A stretch of DNA of 39,893 bases, from positions 1 through 39,893 of the forward strand of contig JAGGAB010000032.1 in assembly GCA_017889705.1 (NCBI GenBank), read 5' to 3'. Both the position numbers and the translations under genes were made by a program. The number at the start of each line of letters is the position of its first letter. Position 1 is the stretch's first letter. The notes under the pieces are model-generated. The model ran no database searches and was not told where the DNA came from. It saw nothing but the letters and a program-made list of their open reading frames with translations. The stretch comes from Bacillota bacterium (GTDB taxonomy: Bacteria; Bacillota; Negativicutes; Sporomusales; Sporomusaceae). Of this stretch, positions 33,406 to 39,893 are shown one piece after another.

Positions 33406-33657
33406 CTACTCTCTTTCTCGCCGGGGATACTCGCCAAGCGGTGAATTTTTCGTGCTGTCAATTAACCATTTTAATAAACCGACCAAGCCTGTTCCCATTG
33501 CACTAATCCCCTGCCAACATGAGAATATGTCAAAATGTGTCCCCAAAAGAGCGTTGGCATAATAACCAATCCCCCAAGAAAGCATAACAAACATCGCACT
33601 CAATAAACCAAATGCCATACAAATAACCGCGATATGTTCTTCCAGCCATTTCATCAT
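33406..33657 (-). CDS. Holin-like small membrane protein
   Basis: An 83 aa protein with two to three hydrophobic segments (about 8-36 and 45-65) and a charged C-terminus ending PRRERE, the layout of phage holins. The start is ATG with GGAGG 5 bases upstream; the following ATG is possible too. Directly upstream of an endolysin-type amidase. The holin call rests on this context and on topology, not on a recognised motif. Confidence 0.65.
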   Translation of the reverse strand: MMKWLEEHIAVICMAFGLLSAMFVMLSWGIGYYANALLGTHFDIFSCWQGISAMGTGLVGLLKWLIDSTKNSPLGEYPRRERE

Positions 33658-33864
33658 CTACGCCTCCATATCCAGTTACATTCCAAAACCAGCGTAAACT
33701 AAACTCCGCAAAAACTGTCCCATATCAATATATTCACAGTTATAAAAAAATGCACCCACAACTATCTCTGTGAGTACACCGAACTGATTCTTGTTTAAAA
33801 TGGTTGTTTGATTCATAGAGAAGCTAACAACCTAATGATTCAATTTTCATTATATATCTATGAC

Positions 33865-33906
33865 CAAACAAAAAGCCCACTTCCAGAGATTTGCTGAAAG
33901 CGGGCT
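33865..33906 (-). terminator. Terminator of the korDABC operon
   Basis: On the minus strand AGCCCGCTT pairs with AAGTGGGCT (one mismatch), followed by TTTTTGTTTGG. The rest of 33658-33864 shows no gene; it probably contains the holin promoter. Confidence 0.85.
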
Positions 33907-33914
33907 GACTGATA

Positions 33915-34445
33915 TTATTCTTTTACTAACTCACTGCCCAAAACAAGAGCCTTTTGGTTAACTTCCTCTGTTCCTTTAGGAACGCGGGCCAGTACGGCTT
34001 TGGTCAATGATTCCATAGATACTACACCAGTTATTTTCACAATAGCACCCAAGGCCACAATGTTGGCAAACAAAGCTTTACCCAGGCCATCTTGTGCAGT
34101 TTGGGTAATAGGCAGTTCATATACCTTCTTGAACTTTCTATCTGGCAACTGGCCGACAAACATACTGTCAGTGATCAGTATGCCTTCCTCGGTACAGTCA
34201 GTGGTGTATTTCTTGCAAGCTTCCTGACTCATGGCGAGTACAACGTCAGGTATGGTGATTTTGGGATAATGGATAACTTTATCAGAAATAATTACTTCTG
34301 ATTTGCTGGATCCACCACGAGCTTCCGGGCCATAAGATTGGGATTGTATGGCATTTTTTCCATCCATCAGCGCAGCTTCTGCCAAAATTATCCCGCCCAG
34401 AATTAGGCCTTGTCCGCCCGTTCCGGATAAACGAAGTTGTTTCAT
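33915..34445 (-). CDS. korC: 2-oxoacid:ferredoxin oxidoreductase, gamma subunit
   Basis: A 176 aa subunit that helps position CoA for the release of acyl-CoA. The N-terminal SGTGGQGLILGG and SYGPEARGG motifs are typical of the gamma domain. Chosen ATG 34445 has AAGGAG upstream. Last gene of the four-gene operon (delta, alpha, beta, gamma), one base after the beta stop. Confidence 0.92.
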   Translation of the reverse strand: MKQLRLSGTGGQGLILGGIILAEAALMDGKNAIQSQSYGPEARGGSSKSEVIISDKVIHYPKITIPDVVLAMSQEACKKYTTDCTEEGILITDSMFVGQLPDRKFKKVYELPITQTAQDGLGKALFANIVALGAIVKITGVVSMESLTKAVLARVPKGTEEVNQKALVLGSELVKE

Positions 34446-34446
34446 G

Positions 34447-35274
34447 TTATTTCGCTCCTTTCTGGGCTTTAGCAATTACTTTATCATATTCAGCCACATA
34501 TTCGGGAGCGTTTTTTTTGTATAACACGCCGATTGGGAACTTGTCTTCTTTTTGTTCGTCTGAGAGCTTTTCGTAGGCGGCAAGCATAACGCCATGCTCT
34601 TTTTGCCATTTCATCATAGCCGGAGCTGCTCCCAATTTGTTCTGGCGACCATAGGAGATCGGGCAGGCGGTGATTGCTTCGATAATGCTGAAGCCTTCGT
34701 GCTGAATGCCTTGAGCAATCAGGTCAGACAATAGTTGTGTATGGAAGGTGGTCGCCCGGGCGATAAAGGTGGCACCGGCGCCCTTGGCTAATTCGGTTAC
34801 ATCGAACGCCCGGTCTACTGTTCCATAAGGGGCGGTTGTTGCTTTGGAATTTGTCGGAGTTAATGGTGAATACTGACCGCCGGTCATACCATAGATATTG
34901 TTGTTATACAGTACCACTGTCAAGTCGATATTACGCCGAGCAGCGTGAATAAAATGGTTGCCGCCAATCGCGGTTGCGTCACCATCACCGGTAACTACAA
35001 TTACCTTAAGACGAGGTTCGGCAAGCTTGACACCGGTGGCAACCGGCAATGCACGGCCATGCGCGGAATGGACGGTATTAAAATCAAGATAGCCTGATGC
35101 CCGACTTGAACAGCCGATACCGGATACAACCGCAATATCATCTTTTTCAAACGCAAGTTTATCAATGGCCTTTACAATTGCCCCTGTAACTATGCCGTTG
35201 CCGCAGCCCGGACACCATATATGCGGCAGTCTTCCGGGGCGGAAATATTTCTCTATCATCTGTTCCATTTCCAT
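34447..35274 (-). CDS. korB: 2-oxoacid:ferredoxin oxidoreductase, beta subunit (TPP-binding)
   Basis: The 275 aa thiamine-diphosphate subunit. The TPP/Mg motif GDGDATAIGGNHF, followed by the asparagine-rich NNNIYGMTGGQ, is conserved. CPGCGNG near residue 20 supplies ligands of the proximal [4Fe-4S] cluster. In this family the enzyme converts 2-oxoglutarate (or a branched 2-oxoacid) and CoA to acyl-CoA, CO2 and reduced ferredoxin, and can run in reverse. GGAGG lies 12 bases before the ATG. Confidence 0.94.
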   Translation of the reverse strand: MEMEQMIEKYFRPGRLPHIWCPGCGNGIVTGAIVKAIDKLAFEKDDIAVVSGIGCSSRASGYLDFNTVHSAHGRALPVATGVKLAEPRLKVIVVTGDGDATAIGGNHFIHAARRNIDLTVVLYNNNIYGMTGGQYSPLTPTNSKATTAPYGTVDRAFDVTELAKGAGATFIARATTFHTQLLSDLIAQGIQHEGFSIIEAITACPISYGRQNKLGAAPAMMKWQKEHGVMLAAYEKLSDEQKEDKFPIGVLYKKNAPEYVAEYDKVIAKAQKGAK

Positions 35275-35300
35275 CTACTGAACAATCCTCCTTACAATAC

Positions 35301-36434
35301 TTATTTCAGTCCTTCAATTGTAGCCAGCAGTTCAGCCGGAGTAATGGCTTCGCTGTTATATTTTGCATGCAGTGTTACCGGTACTTTGCCGGCAACAGCC
35401 CGCTCAACTTCGATAACATATTGTCCTTGGTTCATTTCAGCCACAACGATGTGTTTTACTTTACCGGCAACTTCTTTAATTTGTTTTGCAGGGAAAGGCC
35501 ACATGGTTATTGGACGGAAAAGGCCAACTTTAATCCCTTTGCTGCGAGCTTCATCAATAGCGGCATAAGCGGTACGAGCGCTACCACCATAAGCTACTAC
35601 GGCAATTTCGGCATCTTCCATGAGGTAGTTTTCGTAAAGAACTATTTCATCTAAATTATTATTGATTTTGTCCTGCAGACGGTCAAGGCATTTTTGCGTT
35701 GCTGCCGGCGAACCGTCAGGGAATCCGGATTCGTCATGAACAAGTCCAGTTACATGCCAACGGTAGCCTTTACCAAACGGAGCCATTGGCGGAACTAAAT
35801 CGGCATCAGGCTTATAGGCCTTATATTCTTCAGGAGAAACCGTAGGCAGTTTGCGCTGCGGTTTAACCAATGTATCATAGGAATCAGGCAGTTCAATGCG
35901 CTCACGCATATGACCAACGACTTCGTCCAGTAAAAGGATAACCGGAATGCGATACTTTTCGGACATCTCATATGCTTTAATTGTTAAATCAAAACATTCG
36001 GGTACGGTGCTTGGAGTTAACGCAATGATAGAATGGTCACCATGGGTGCCCCAGCGCGCCTGCATAACATCACCTTGAGCCGGTGCTGTCGGTTGGCCAG
36101 TGGAAGGACCCATACGCTGTACATTGACAATAACCATAGGAATTTCGGCAATACAGGCATATCCGATCAGTTCCTGCTTAAGCGAAAACCCCGGGCCGCT
36201 TGTTGCAGTCATTACCTTTTTGCCGGCAAGCGCAGCACCAATAATAACACCAATTCCGGCAATCTCATCTTCCATCTGGATAAACTTGCCGCCATTGGCC
36301 GGCAGCATTTTTGCTAAGGACTCGGCTACTTCGGTTGAAGGCGTAATGGGATAACCACCGAAAAATGATACACCGGCAGCAATTGCTCCTTCAGCGACAG
36401 CTTGGTTGCCCTGCATAAGACTAACTCTTGACAC
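35301..36434 (-). CDS. korA: 2-oxoacid:ferredoxin oxidoreductase, alpha subunit
   Basis: The 377 aa catalytic pyrimidine-domain subunit. The N-terminal GYPITPSTEVAE and QMEDEIAGIGVIIGAALAG are hallmarks. TSGPGFSLKQE and the substrate loop TGQPTAPAQGD follow. I place the start at the GTG at 36434, because AGGGGGA lies 9 bases upstream; the GTG at 36443 has none. The best guess is a 2-oxoglutarate enzyme (KorA), but a 2-oxoisovalerate enzyme (Vor) has the same layout. Confidence 0.93.
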   Translation of the reverse strand: MSRVSLMQGNQAVAEGAIAAGVSFFGGYPITPSTEVAESLAKMLPANGGKFIQMEDEIAGIGVIIGAALAGKKVMTATSGPGFSLKQELIGYACIAEIPMVIVNVQRMGPSTGQPTAPAQGDVMQARWGTHGDHSIIALTPSTVPECFDLTIKAYEMSEKYRIPVILLLDEVVGHMRERIELPDSYDTLVKPQRKLPTVSPEEYKAYKPDADLVPPMAPFGKGYRWHVTGLVHDESGFPDGSPAATQKCLDRLQDKINNNLDEIVLYENYLMEDAEIAVVAYGGSARTAYAAIDEARSKGIKVGLFRPITMWPFPAKQIKEVAGKVKHIVVAEMNQGQYVIEVERAVAGKVPVTLHAKYNSEAITPAELLATIEGLK

Positions 36435-36451
36435 GTTATTCACTCCCCCTA

Positions 36452-36634
36452 CTATTTTTGTACAAAGATGGCGAAGTCAGGGCAACGCATTTCGCACTGA
36501 CGACATACTATACAGTCTTTTTCATTGACAACTTCAACTTTTTGGAGTTGATTAACAGTTAATACCTTTTTGGGGCATAACTCCACGCAGATACCGCAAC
36601 CCTTACAGCGATTTTCGTGTACTTTAAAGCTCAT
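36452..36634 (-). CDS. korD: 2-oxoacid:ferredoxin oxidoreductase, delta subunit (2[4Fe-4S])
   Basis: A 60 aa ferredoxin-like electron-transfer subunit with two CxxCxxCxxxC sets (Cys10, 13, 16, 20 and Cys41, 44, 47, 51). First gene of the operon, divergent from a LysR regulator across 166 bases that contain a striking palindrome. RBS GAGGTGG. Confidence 0.94.
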   Translation of the reverse strand: MSFKVHENRCKGCGICVELCPKKVLTVNQLQKVEVVNEKDCIVCRQCEMRCPDFAIFVQK

Positions 36635-36685
36635 GTTTAGTCCACCTCACTTACGTTAATTACAATAGAATTATATCAAGCAAGT

Positions 36686-36745
36686 TATTATACGTAAAAT
36701 ATCAGTTTCGCAATATTATTATACCTAAAAAGTATAATAATATTG
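36686..36745. promoter_or_regulatory. Long perfect palindrome in the kor-LysR divergent promoter
   Basis: CAATATTATTATAC (36711-36724), a 7-base spacer CTAAAAA, and GTATAATAATATTG (36732-36745) form a perfect 14 bp inverted repeat. The half-site TTATTATAC(G/C)TAAAA also occurs as a direct repeat at 36686. A LysR-type regulator commonly binds a dyad plus an adjacent site, so this is the likely operator for the neighbouring regulator. The TATAAT-like half-site might also supply -10 elements. Confidence 0.7.
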
Positions 36746-36800
36746 ACTAGTGTATTAATATCGAATATTATATTAATTAATAATTATCAGGAGAATAATA

Positions 36801-37703
36801 ATGGATATTCGCGATATACAATACTTTTTGGCCATAGCCGAAGAAGGCAATATCTCAGCTGCCGCCAAACGCTTACATATGGCTCAGCCGCCTTTAAGCC
36901 GTCAAATTAAGAAGCTTGAAGACCAGTTAGGCGTTCAGCTCATGGAACGCGGCAAACGCAAAATCAAGTTAACTGCAGCCGGCCATTTACTACGCAAGCG
37001 CGCCGAGCAGATTGCCGATCTGCTTAACACGACCACCAAAGAACTCCTTGATTTTGACACAGGCATCCGCGGCATTCTTTCTATCGGAGCTGTTACCGCT
37101 TCCGGTGCAACCCTCTTACCTAATTTTATTAAAACCTTTCGCAGCCTTTACCCCAATGTGACTTTCAGAATACGCGAGGGTGAAACCAGCCGCATCACCG
37201 AACTTTTGGATCGAGGCATTGTCGATTTGGGAATGGTGCGCACTCCCTTTGATACCAATACATACGAATCGGTTACTCTCCCCAATGAGCCACTGGTAAT
37301 TGTCTACAGTCCCAATCATCCGGGTATGGAAACCATCACTACCCCTACGGTTAACCTAAGTGACCTAGAGGACAAGCCGCTTATGATTCATCGCAAATTC
37401 GAGAATCAGTTAACGACTTATTGCCGTCAGGCCGGCTTTTCCCCTTATATCCTCTGCGAAAGCGATGATGTTATGCCAATACTAGCCTGGGCAGATGCGA
37501 ATATCGGTGTTGCGGTTGTGCCGCGCTCAGCCGTGGGACTAATCCCCCGGACAAACTTAATCACCAAAGAAATCGCCAATCCTGCACTAGAAACCACCGC
37601 CGCCATTATCTGGGTCCGCAATCGCTATATGTCGGCAACAGCACTGCACTTTTTGAACTTGTTCATGGCAGGAAATACGCCTTCGTCATCCTCCCAATTT
37701 TAG
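36801..37703 (+). CDS. LysR-family transcriptional regulator
   Basis: A 300 aa regulator. The winged helix-turn-helix (1-60, with AIAEEGNISAAAKRLHMAQP) is classical, and the C-terminal periplasmic-binding-like domain (about 90-290) binds an inducer. RBS AGGAG at 8 bases. It is divergent from the kor operon and probably controls it. Its inducer is unknown, but an organic acid is plausible given the neighbouring oxoacid enzyme and dicarboxylate carrier. Confidence 0.94.
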   Translation: MDIRDIQYFLAIAEEGNISAAAKRLHMAQPPLSRQIKKLEDQLGVQLMERGKRKIKLTAAGHLLRKRAEQIADLLNTTTKELLDFDTGIRGILSIGAVTASGATLLPNFIKTFRSLYPNVTFRIREGETSRITELLDRGIVDLGMVRTPFDTNTYESVTLPNEPLVIVYSPNHPGMETITTPTVNLSDLEDKPLMIHRKFENQLTTYCRQAGFSPYILCESDDVMPILAWADANIGVAVVPRSAVGLIPRTNLITKEIANPALETTAAIIWVRNRYMSATALHFLNLFMAGNTPSSSSQF

Positions 37704-37717
37704 CCACATACTATCGT

Positions 37718-37776
37718 AAAACTAAGAGAGGTGTAGCGTACAGACTTTACCTTCGTTACGCCAACCGCTCTTAGTT
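37718..37776. terminator. Bidirectional hairpin between LysR and DUF3870 genes
   Basis: AACTAAGAG pairs with CTCTTAGTT, and a second stem brings GCGTA together with TACGC across an internal loop. It lies between convergent genes. The T-run is weak. Confidence 0.55.
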
Positions 37777-38104
37777 ATAATTTACTATTGCCTTCAACAA
37801 ACGCCATATACTTATCAGCAATAATCCGCAATGCACAGATTATTGATTTTCTTGCTGTCCCTTGATATCTTGCATTAATTAGACCAATCATTTCCGCCAG
37901 ATCACTTCTAAGGCTTTTTCCCACTAACAACTCTCTTACAAAACGTTCTGCCAGACGTGTTGACAGCGTACATTCAGATTCAAGTATAGTTCCTTTTTCC
38001 AAATCCACAACAACTACCAACGCCATTACCTTATAAATCTCACTCGAAACCGTTCCAGACGGTAATTGCGCATATCCAGAAAATATAACTGTATCTTTTT
38101 CCAC
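37775..38104 (-). CDS. DUF3870 family protein
   Basis: A 109 aa protein with beta-rich DUF3870 features: FSGYAQLPSGT at the start, VVVVDLEKGTILESECTLST, then a helical part (RFVRELLVGKSLR) and the C-terminal ARYQGTARKSIICAL. Function unknown; members often accompany organic-acid catabolic genes. The GTG start has GGAGG 7 bases upstream. It lies between the LysR gene (convergent) and the carrier gene (upstream, same strand). Confidence 0.88.
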   Translation of the reverse strand: MEKDTVIFSGYAQLPSGTVSSEIYKVMALVVVVDLEKGTILESECTLSTRLAERFVRELLVGKSLRSDLAEMIGLINARYQGTARKSIICALRIIADKYMAFVEGNSKL

Positions 38105-38189
38105 AATTCTACCTCCATATATAGCTTTGAGTAATTATACCTTTTTTATAAATAAAGGGCTACCAATAGGGTAACCCAAAAACCACAAA

Positions 38190-38232
38190 TTTTATTGTAA
38201 AAATAAGCCGAACATCACTGTTCGGCTTATTT
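38190..38232 (-). terminator. Terminator of the carrier gene
   Basis: AAATAAGCCGAACA and TGTTCGGCTTATTT form a 14 bp perfect stem with a tetraloop. On the minus strand it is followed by TTACAATAAAATTT. Confidence 0.85.
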
Positions 38233-38254
38233 GACATTACAATTTAGAAACCAA

Positions 38255-39610
38255 TTAGAAACCAAGCAGTCCAAAGAAAACATAGCAGACAACAGCACCG
38301 ACAACTGACATTGACAGACCCCAGATGAGCAGATTACGGAACAATTTAGCTTTGTCTTCATGCTCGCCGGCGCAGGCAATACATAATGCGCCAAGAGTAG
38401 ACAGTGGTGCGGTATCAACAATATGGGAACCAACATTGATAGATGAAATCATTGCGATTGGATTGCCACCGCCGATTTCTTTCACAAGACCAGGAACCAT
38501 CGGCAGAAACATCGGCATTACAACACCAGAGGAGCTGGAGTAGGCCGAAATAATACCAGGGATAAGTCCCAGCCAGAAGTTAATGGTTGTCGTATTGGAA
38601 ATTGCACCAATCATCTTAACCATGGCGTTTAAGCCACCGGCTTGGTCCATTACGTCAATCAGAACTGATACGCCACAAACCATCATAATAACGCCCCAAG
38701 GCATTACTTTGACAGATGCTTTGCTGTCGCCGGAACCGGTCAGCATCAAAACGCCAGATAATACGAAAGCAACAGAGCCAACGTTAGAAAGCATGTTAGC
38801 AAGCCAAGCATTAGCCTTGAAGAACGGTTTGAATGCTGGCAATCCAGGAAAGATAACCATAAGAATCAAGAGACCAACCATACCTAAAGTCAGCCATTGA
38901 TGTTTATTGAAAGGTTCGGGTTTTGGAGCCAACTCATCAATATCCAAGCTGGCACCACGTTGCTTCTGAATCCAGGCCCAACCGCCAAGAACAAAGAAAC
39001 CACCGATATTAATAAGACCTTGGGCTAAGGTTGAGTTGAAATGGATTTTCCAGGCAAGACTGTTGAGTTGATCAGCGGCAATACCAAGACCAGGAGCCAT
39101 TTTGGCAATAATACCGTTGGAAATAATACCTGTAGGAGCAAACGGTGAGAACGCAGCGCCATTAGCGGCACCAACAACGATAAGGGTCATTAGAAAAGCA
39201 GGCATCCCAACGCGTGAAGCGATTGCCATGGCTACAGGAGCCATCAAAGCACAACCGGCAATATTGCCAGGTCCGATAGTTGTTACAAAAGTTGTTAATA
39301 CATAAACAATTAGGGGAATGAGAGCAGTGTTGCCTTTGCAAAGTCTTACAGAATAGGAAGTCAGCTTCTCCATAGTTCCATTGGTTTGTGCCATACCAAA
39401 CATAAAGGTTACACCAACCAAAATCATGAATAAGCTGAGCGGGAATGAACCCATAACTTTAGCACCGGTTAAACCGCCCCATACACCGCCAACAATGATT
39501 GCAAAACCAATGCTGAGAAAACCAACGTTCAGATCTTCGTTAATGCAGCTGATAACTACAACAATTGCCAGTGCAATCATTGACATTATTGCGGCTAATG
39601 AAATTTCCAA
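38255..39610 (-). CDS. SLC13/MatC-type dicarboxylate carrier
   Basis: A 451 aa membrane protein with about 11-12 segments. The N-terminal half resembles the MatC_N domain (malonate/dicarboxylate carriers). The repeated segments VTTIGPGNIAGCALMAPVA and GVVMPMFLPMVPG look like the paired ion-transporter loops. A related Na+/H+ or CitMHS-type transporter is the alternative. TTG start at 39610 with AGGAGG 8 bases upstream. It is followed by its own terminator, and an upstream partial gene may share its operon. Confidence 0.8.
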   Translation of the reverse strand: MEISLAAIMSMIALAIVVVISCINEDLNVGFLSIGFAIIVGGVWGGLTGAKVMGSFPLSLFMILVGVTFMFGMAQTNGTMEKLTSYSVRLCKGNTALIPLIVYVLTTFVTTIGPGNIAGCALMAPVAMAIASRVGMPAFLMTLIVVGAANGAAFSPFAPTGIISNGIIAKMAPGLGIAADQLNSLAWKIHFNSTLAQGLINIGGFFVLGGWAWIQKQRGASLDIDELAPKPEPFNKHQWLTLGMVGLLILMVIFPGLPAFKPFFKANAWLANMLSNVGSVAFVLSGVLMLTGSGDSKASVKVMPWGVIMMVCGVSVLIDVMDQAGGLNAMVKMIGAISNTTTINFWLGLIPGIISAYSSSSGVVMPMFLPMVPGLVKEIGGGNPIAMISSINVGSHIVDTAPLSTLGALCIACAGEHEDKAKLFRNLLIWGLSMSVVGAVVCYVFFGLLGF

Positions 39611-39745
39611 TTACGATTCCTCCTCATCAAGTTAAATACGTAATATTTTCGTTTTGATTGATTACAATTATTTACTATTTCACCTTTACTAAACTGAATA
39701 CTATTTATTCAATCACAAATAAAAATTCAACCTAATTTGAAGAGA

Positions 39746-39893
39746 TTAGTTATCATCATCTTCATCGTCTTCAACAGGTGCCGGGAAGGCAGCGTGAAGA
39801 GCTTTGGTTGCCGCTATGAATACGCCGATAACGGCAAACATAGTTGGCAGAGCAATAATCATCAATGTTACAGCTTTAGAAGTTGCACTTTCC
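39746..39893 (-). CDS. Truncated gene: small membrane protein with acidic tail
   Basis: Only the last 48 codons are in the window; the start lies beyond the right edge. The readable C-terminus contains one transmembrane helix (VTLMIIALPTMFAVIGVFIA), a short amphipathic stretch, then PAPVEDDEDDDN. The layout recalls the small gamma/delta subunits of Na+-pumping decarboxylases (OadG-like) or small carrier subunits. Adjacent to the MatC-like carrier in the same orientation, so a partner role is plausible. Confidence 0.6.
   Translation of the reverse strand, partial: ESATSKAVTLMIIALPTMFAVIGVFIAATKALHAAFPAPVEDDEDDDN

Noticed and set aside
36765..36790. Fur-box-like AT-rich sequence near the LysR start
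   Set aside because: Only about 12 of 19 matches, not better than expected in such AT-rich DNA.
1..39893. CRISPR arrays, transposase genes or integrases
   Set aside because: No regularly spaced repeats, transposase motifs or integrase motifs were seen anywhere in the window.

Overview
This window looks like chromosome from an endospore-forming anaerobic Firmicute with an outer membrane, most likely Negativicutes (Sporomusaceae-like: Sporomusa, Pelosinus and relatives). Three things point there: the Bacillus-type gene order dnaX-ebfC-recR-DUF2508-bofA, with a sporulation inhibitor (BofA); an RND efflux pump with periplasmic adaptor, typical of diderms; and anaerobe enzymes (2-oxoacid:ferredoxin oxidoreductase, reverse rubrerythrin). 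The species call is inference. About 45 genes are listed, most on the minus strand. Several starts were moved to internal ATG, GTG or TTG codons that have proper ribosome binding sites.

Layout. (1) 1-3400: a sugar-acid kinase, then an ACT-domain protein and a phenylacetate-CoA ligase behind a promoter, a ykkC subtype-2 riboswitch and a terminator. (2) 3480-4715: methylglyoxal synthase and a secreted NlpC/P60 hydrolase on the plus strand. (3) 4757-9223: a P-loop protein, bofA, two tandem DUF2508 genes, recR, ebfC and dnaX. (4) 9463-13561: a TRAP-type binding lipoprotein translationally coupled to a large Cache-GAF-GGDEF-EAL protein. (5) 13711-14089: SRP RNA and tRNA-Ser(GGA). (6) 14252-16295: a KimA-like potassium importer under a c-di-AMP riboswitch. 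(7) 16503-22749: a small membrane protein, a P1B-type ATPase with an unusual SCGLKLS motif, two HMA-like proteins, a response regulator and a CheA-like kinase, with two Fur-box-like sites. (8) 22778-27893: RND pump, adaptor and TetR repressor with two matching operators. (9) 27952-33657: small proteins, a receiver, a HAD phosphatase, DUF2164, DUF4870, reverse rubrerythrin, a DMT transporter and an amidase/holin pair. (10) 33915-39893: korDABC-like oxidoreductase divergent from a LysR regulator, DUF3870, a MatC/SLC13-like carrier and a truncated gene.

The most interesting block is region 7. It has the makings of a ferrosome (fez) locus, the iron-storage organelle system built around a P1B-6 ATPase. 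Here it follows a CheA-like kinase and a receiver-STAS-like regulator, with a Fur-like site in front of each part. Second is the ykkC subtype-2 (ppGpp- or PRPP-class) riboswitch in front of an aryl-acid CoA ligase/ACT pair. Third is a family of dispersed intergenic elements that start within about 25 bases of stop codons (30585, 27260, 32801).
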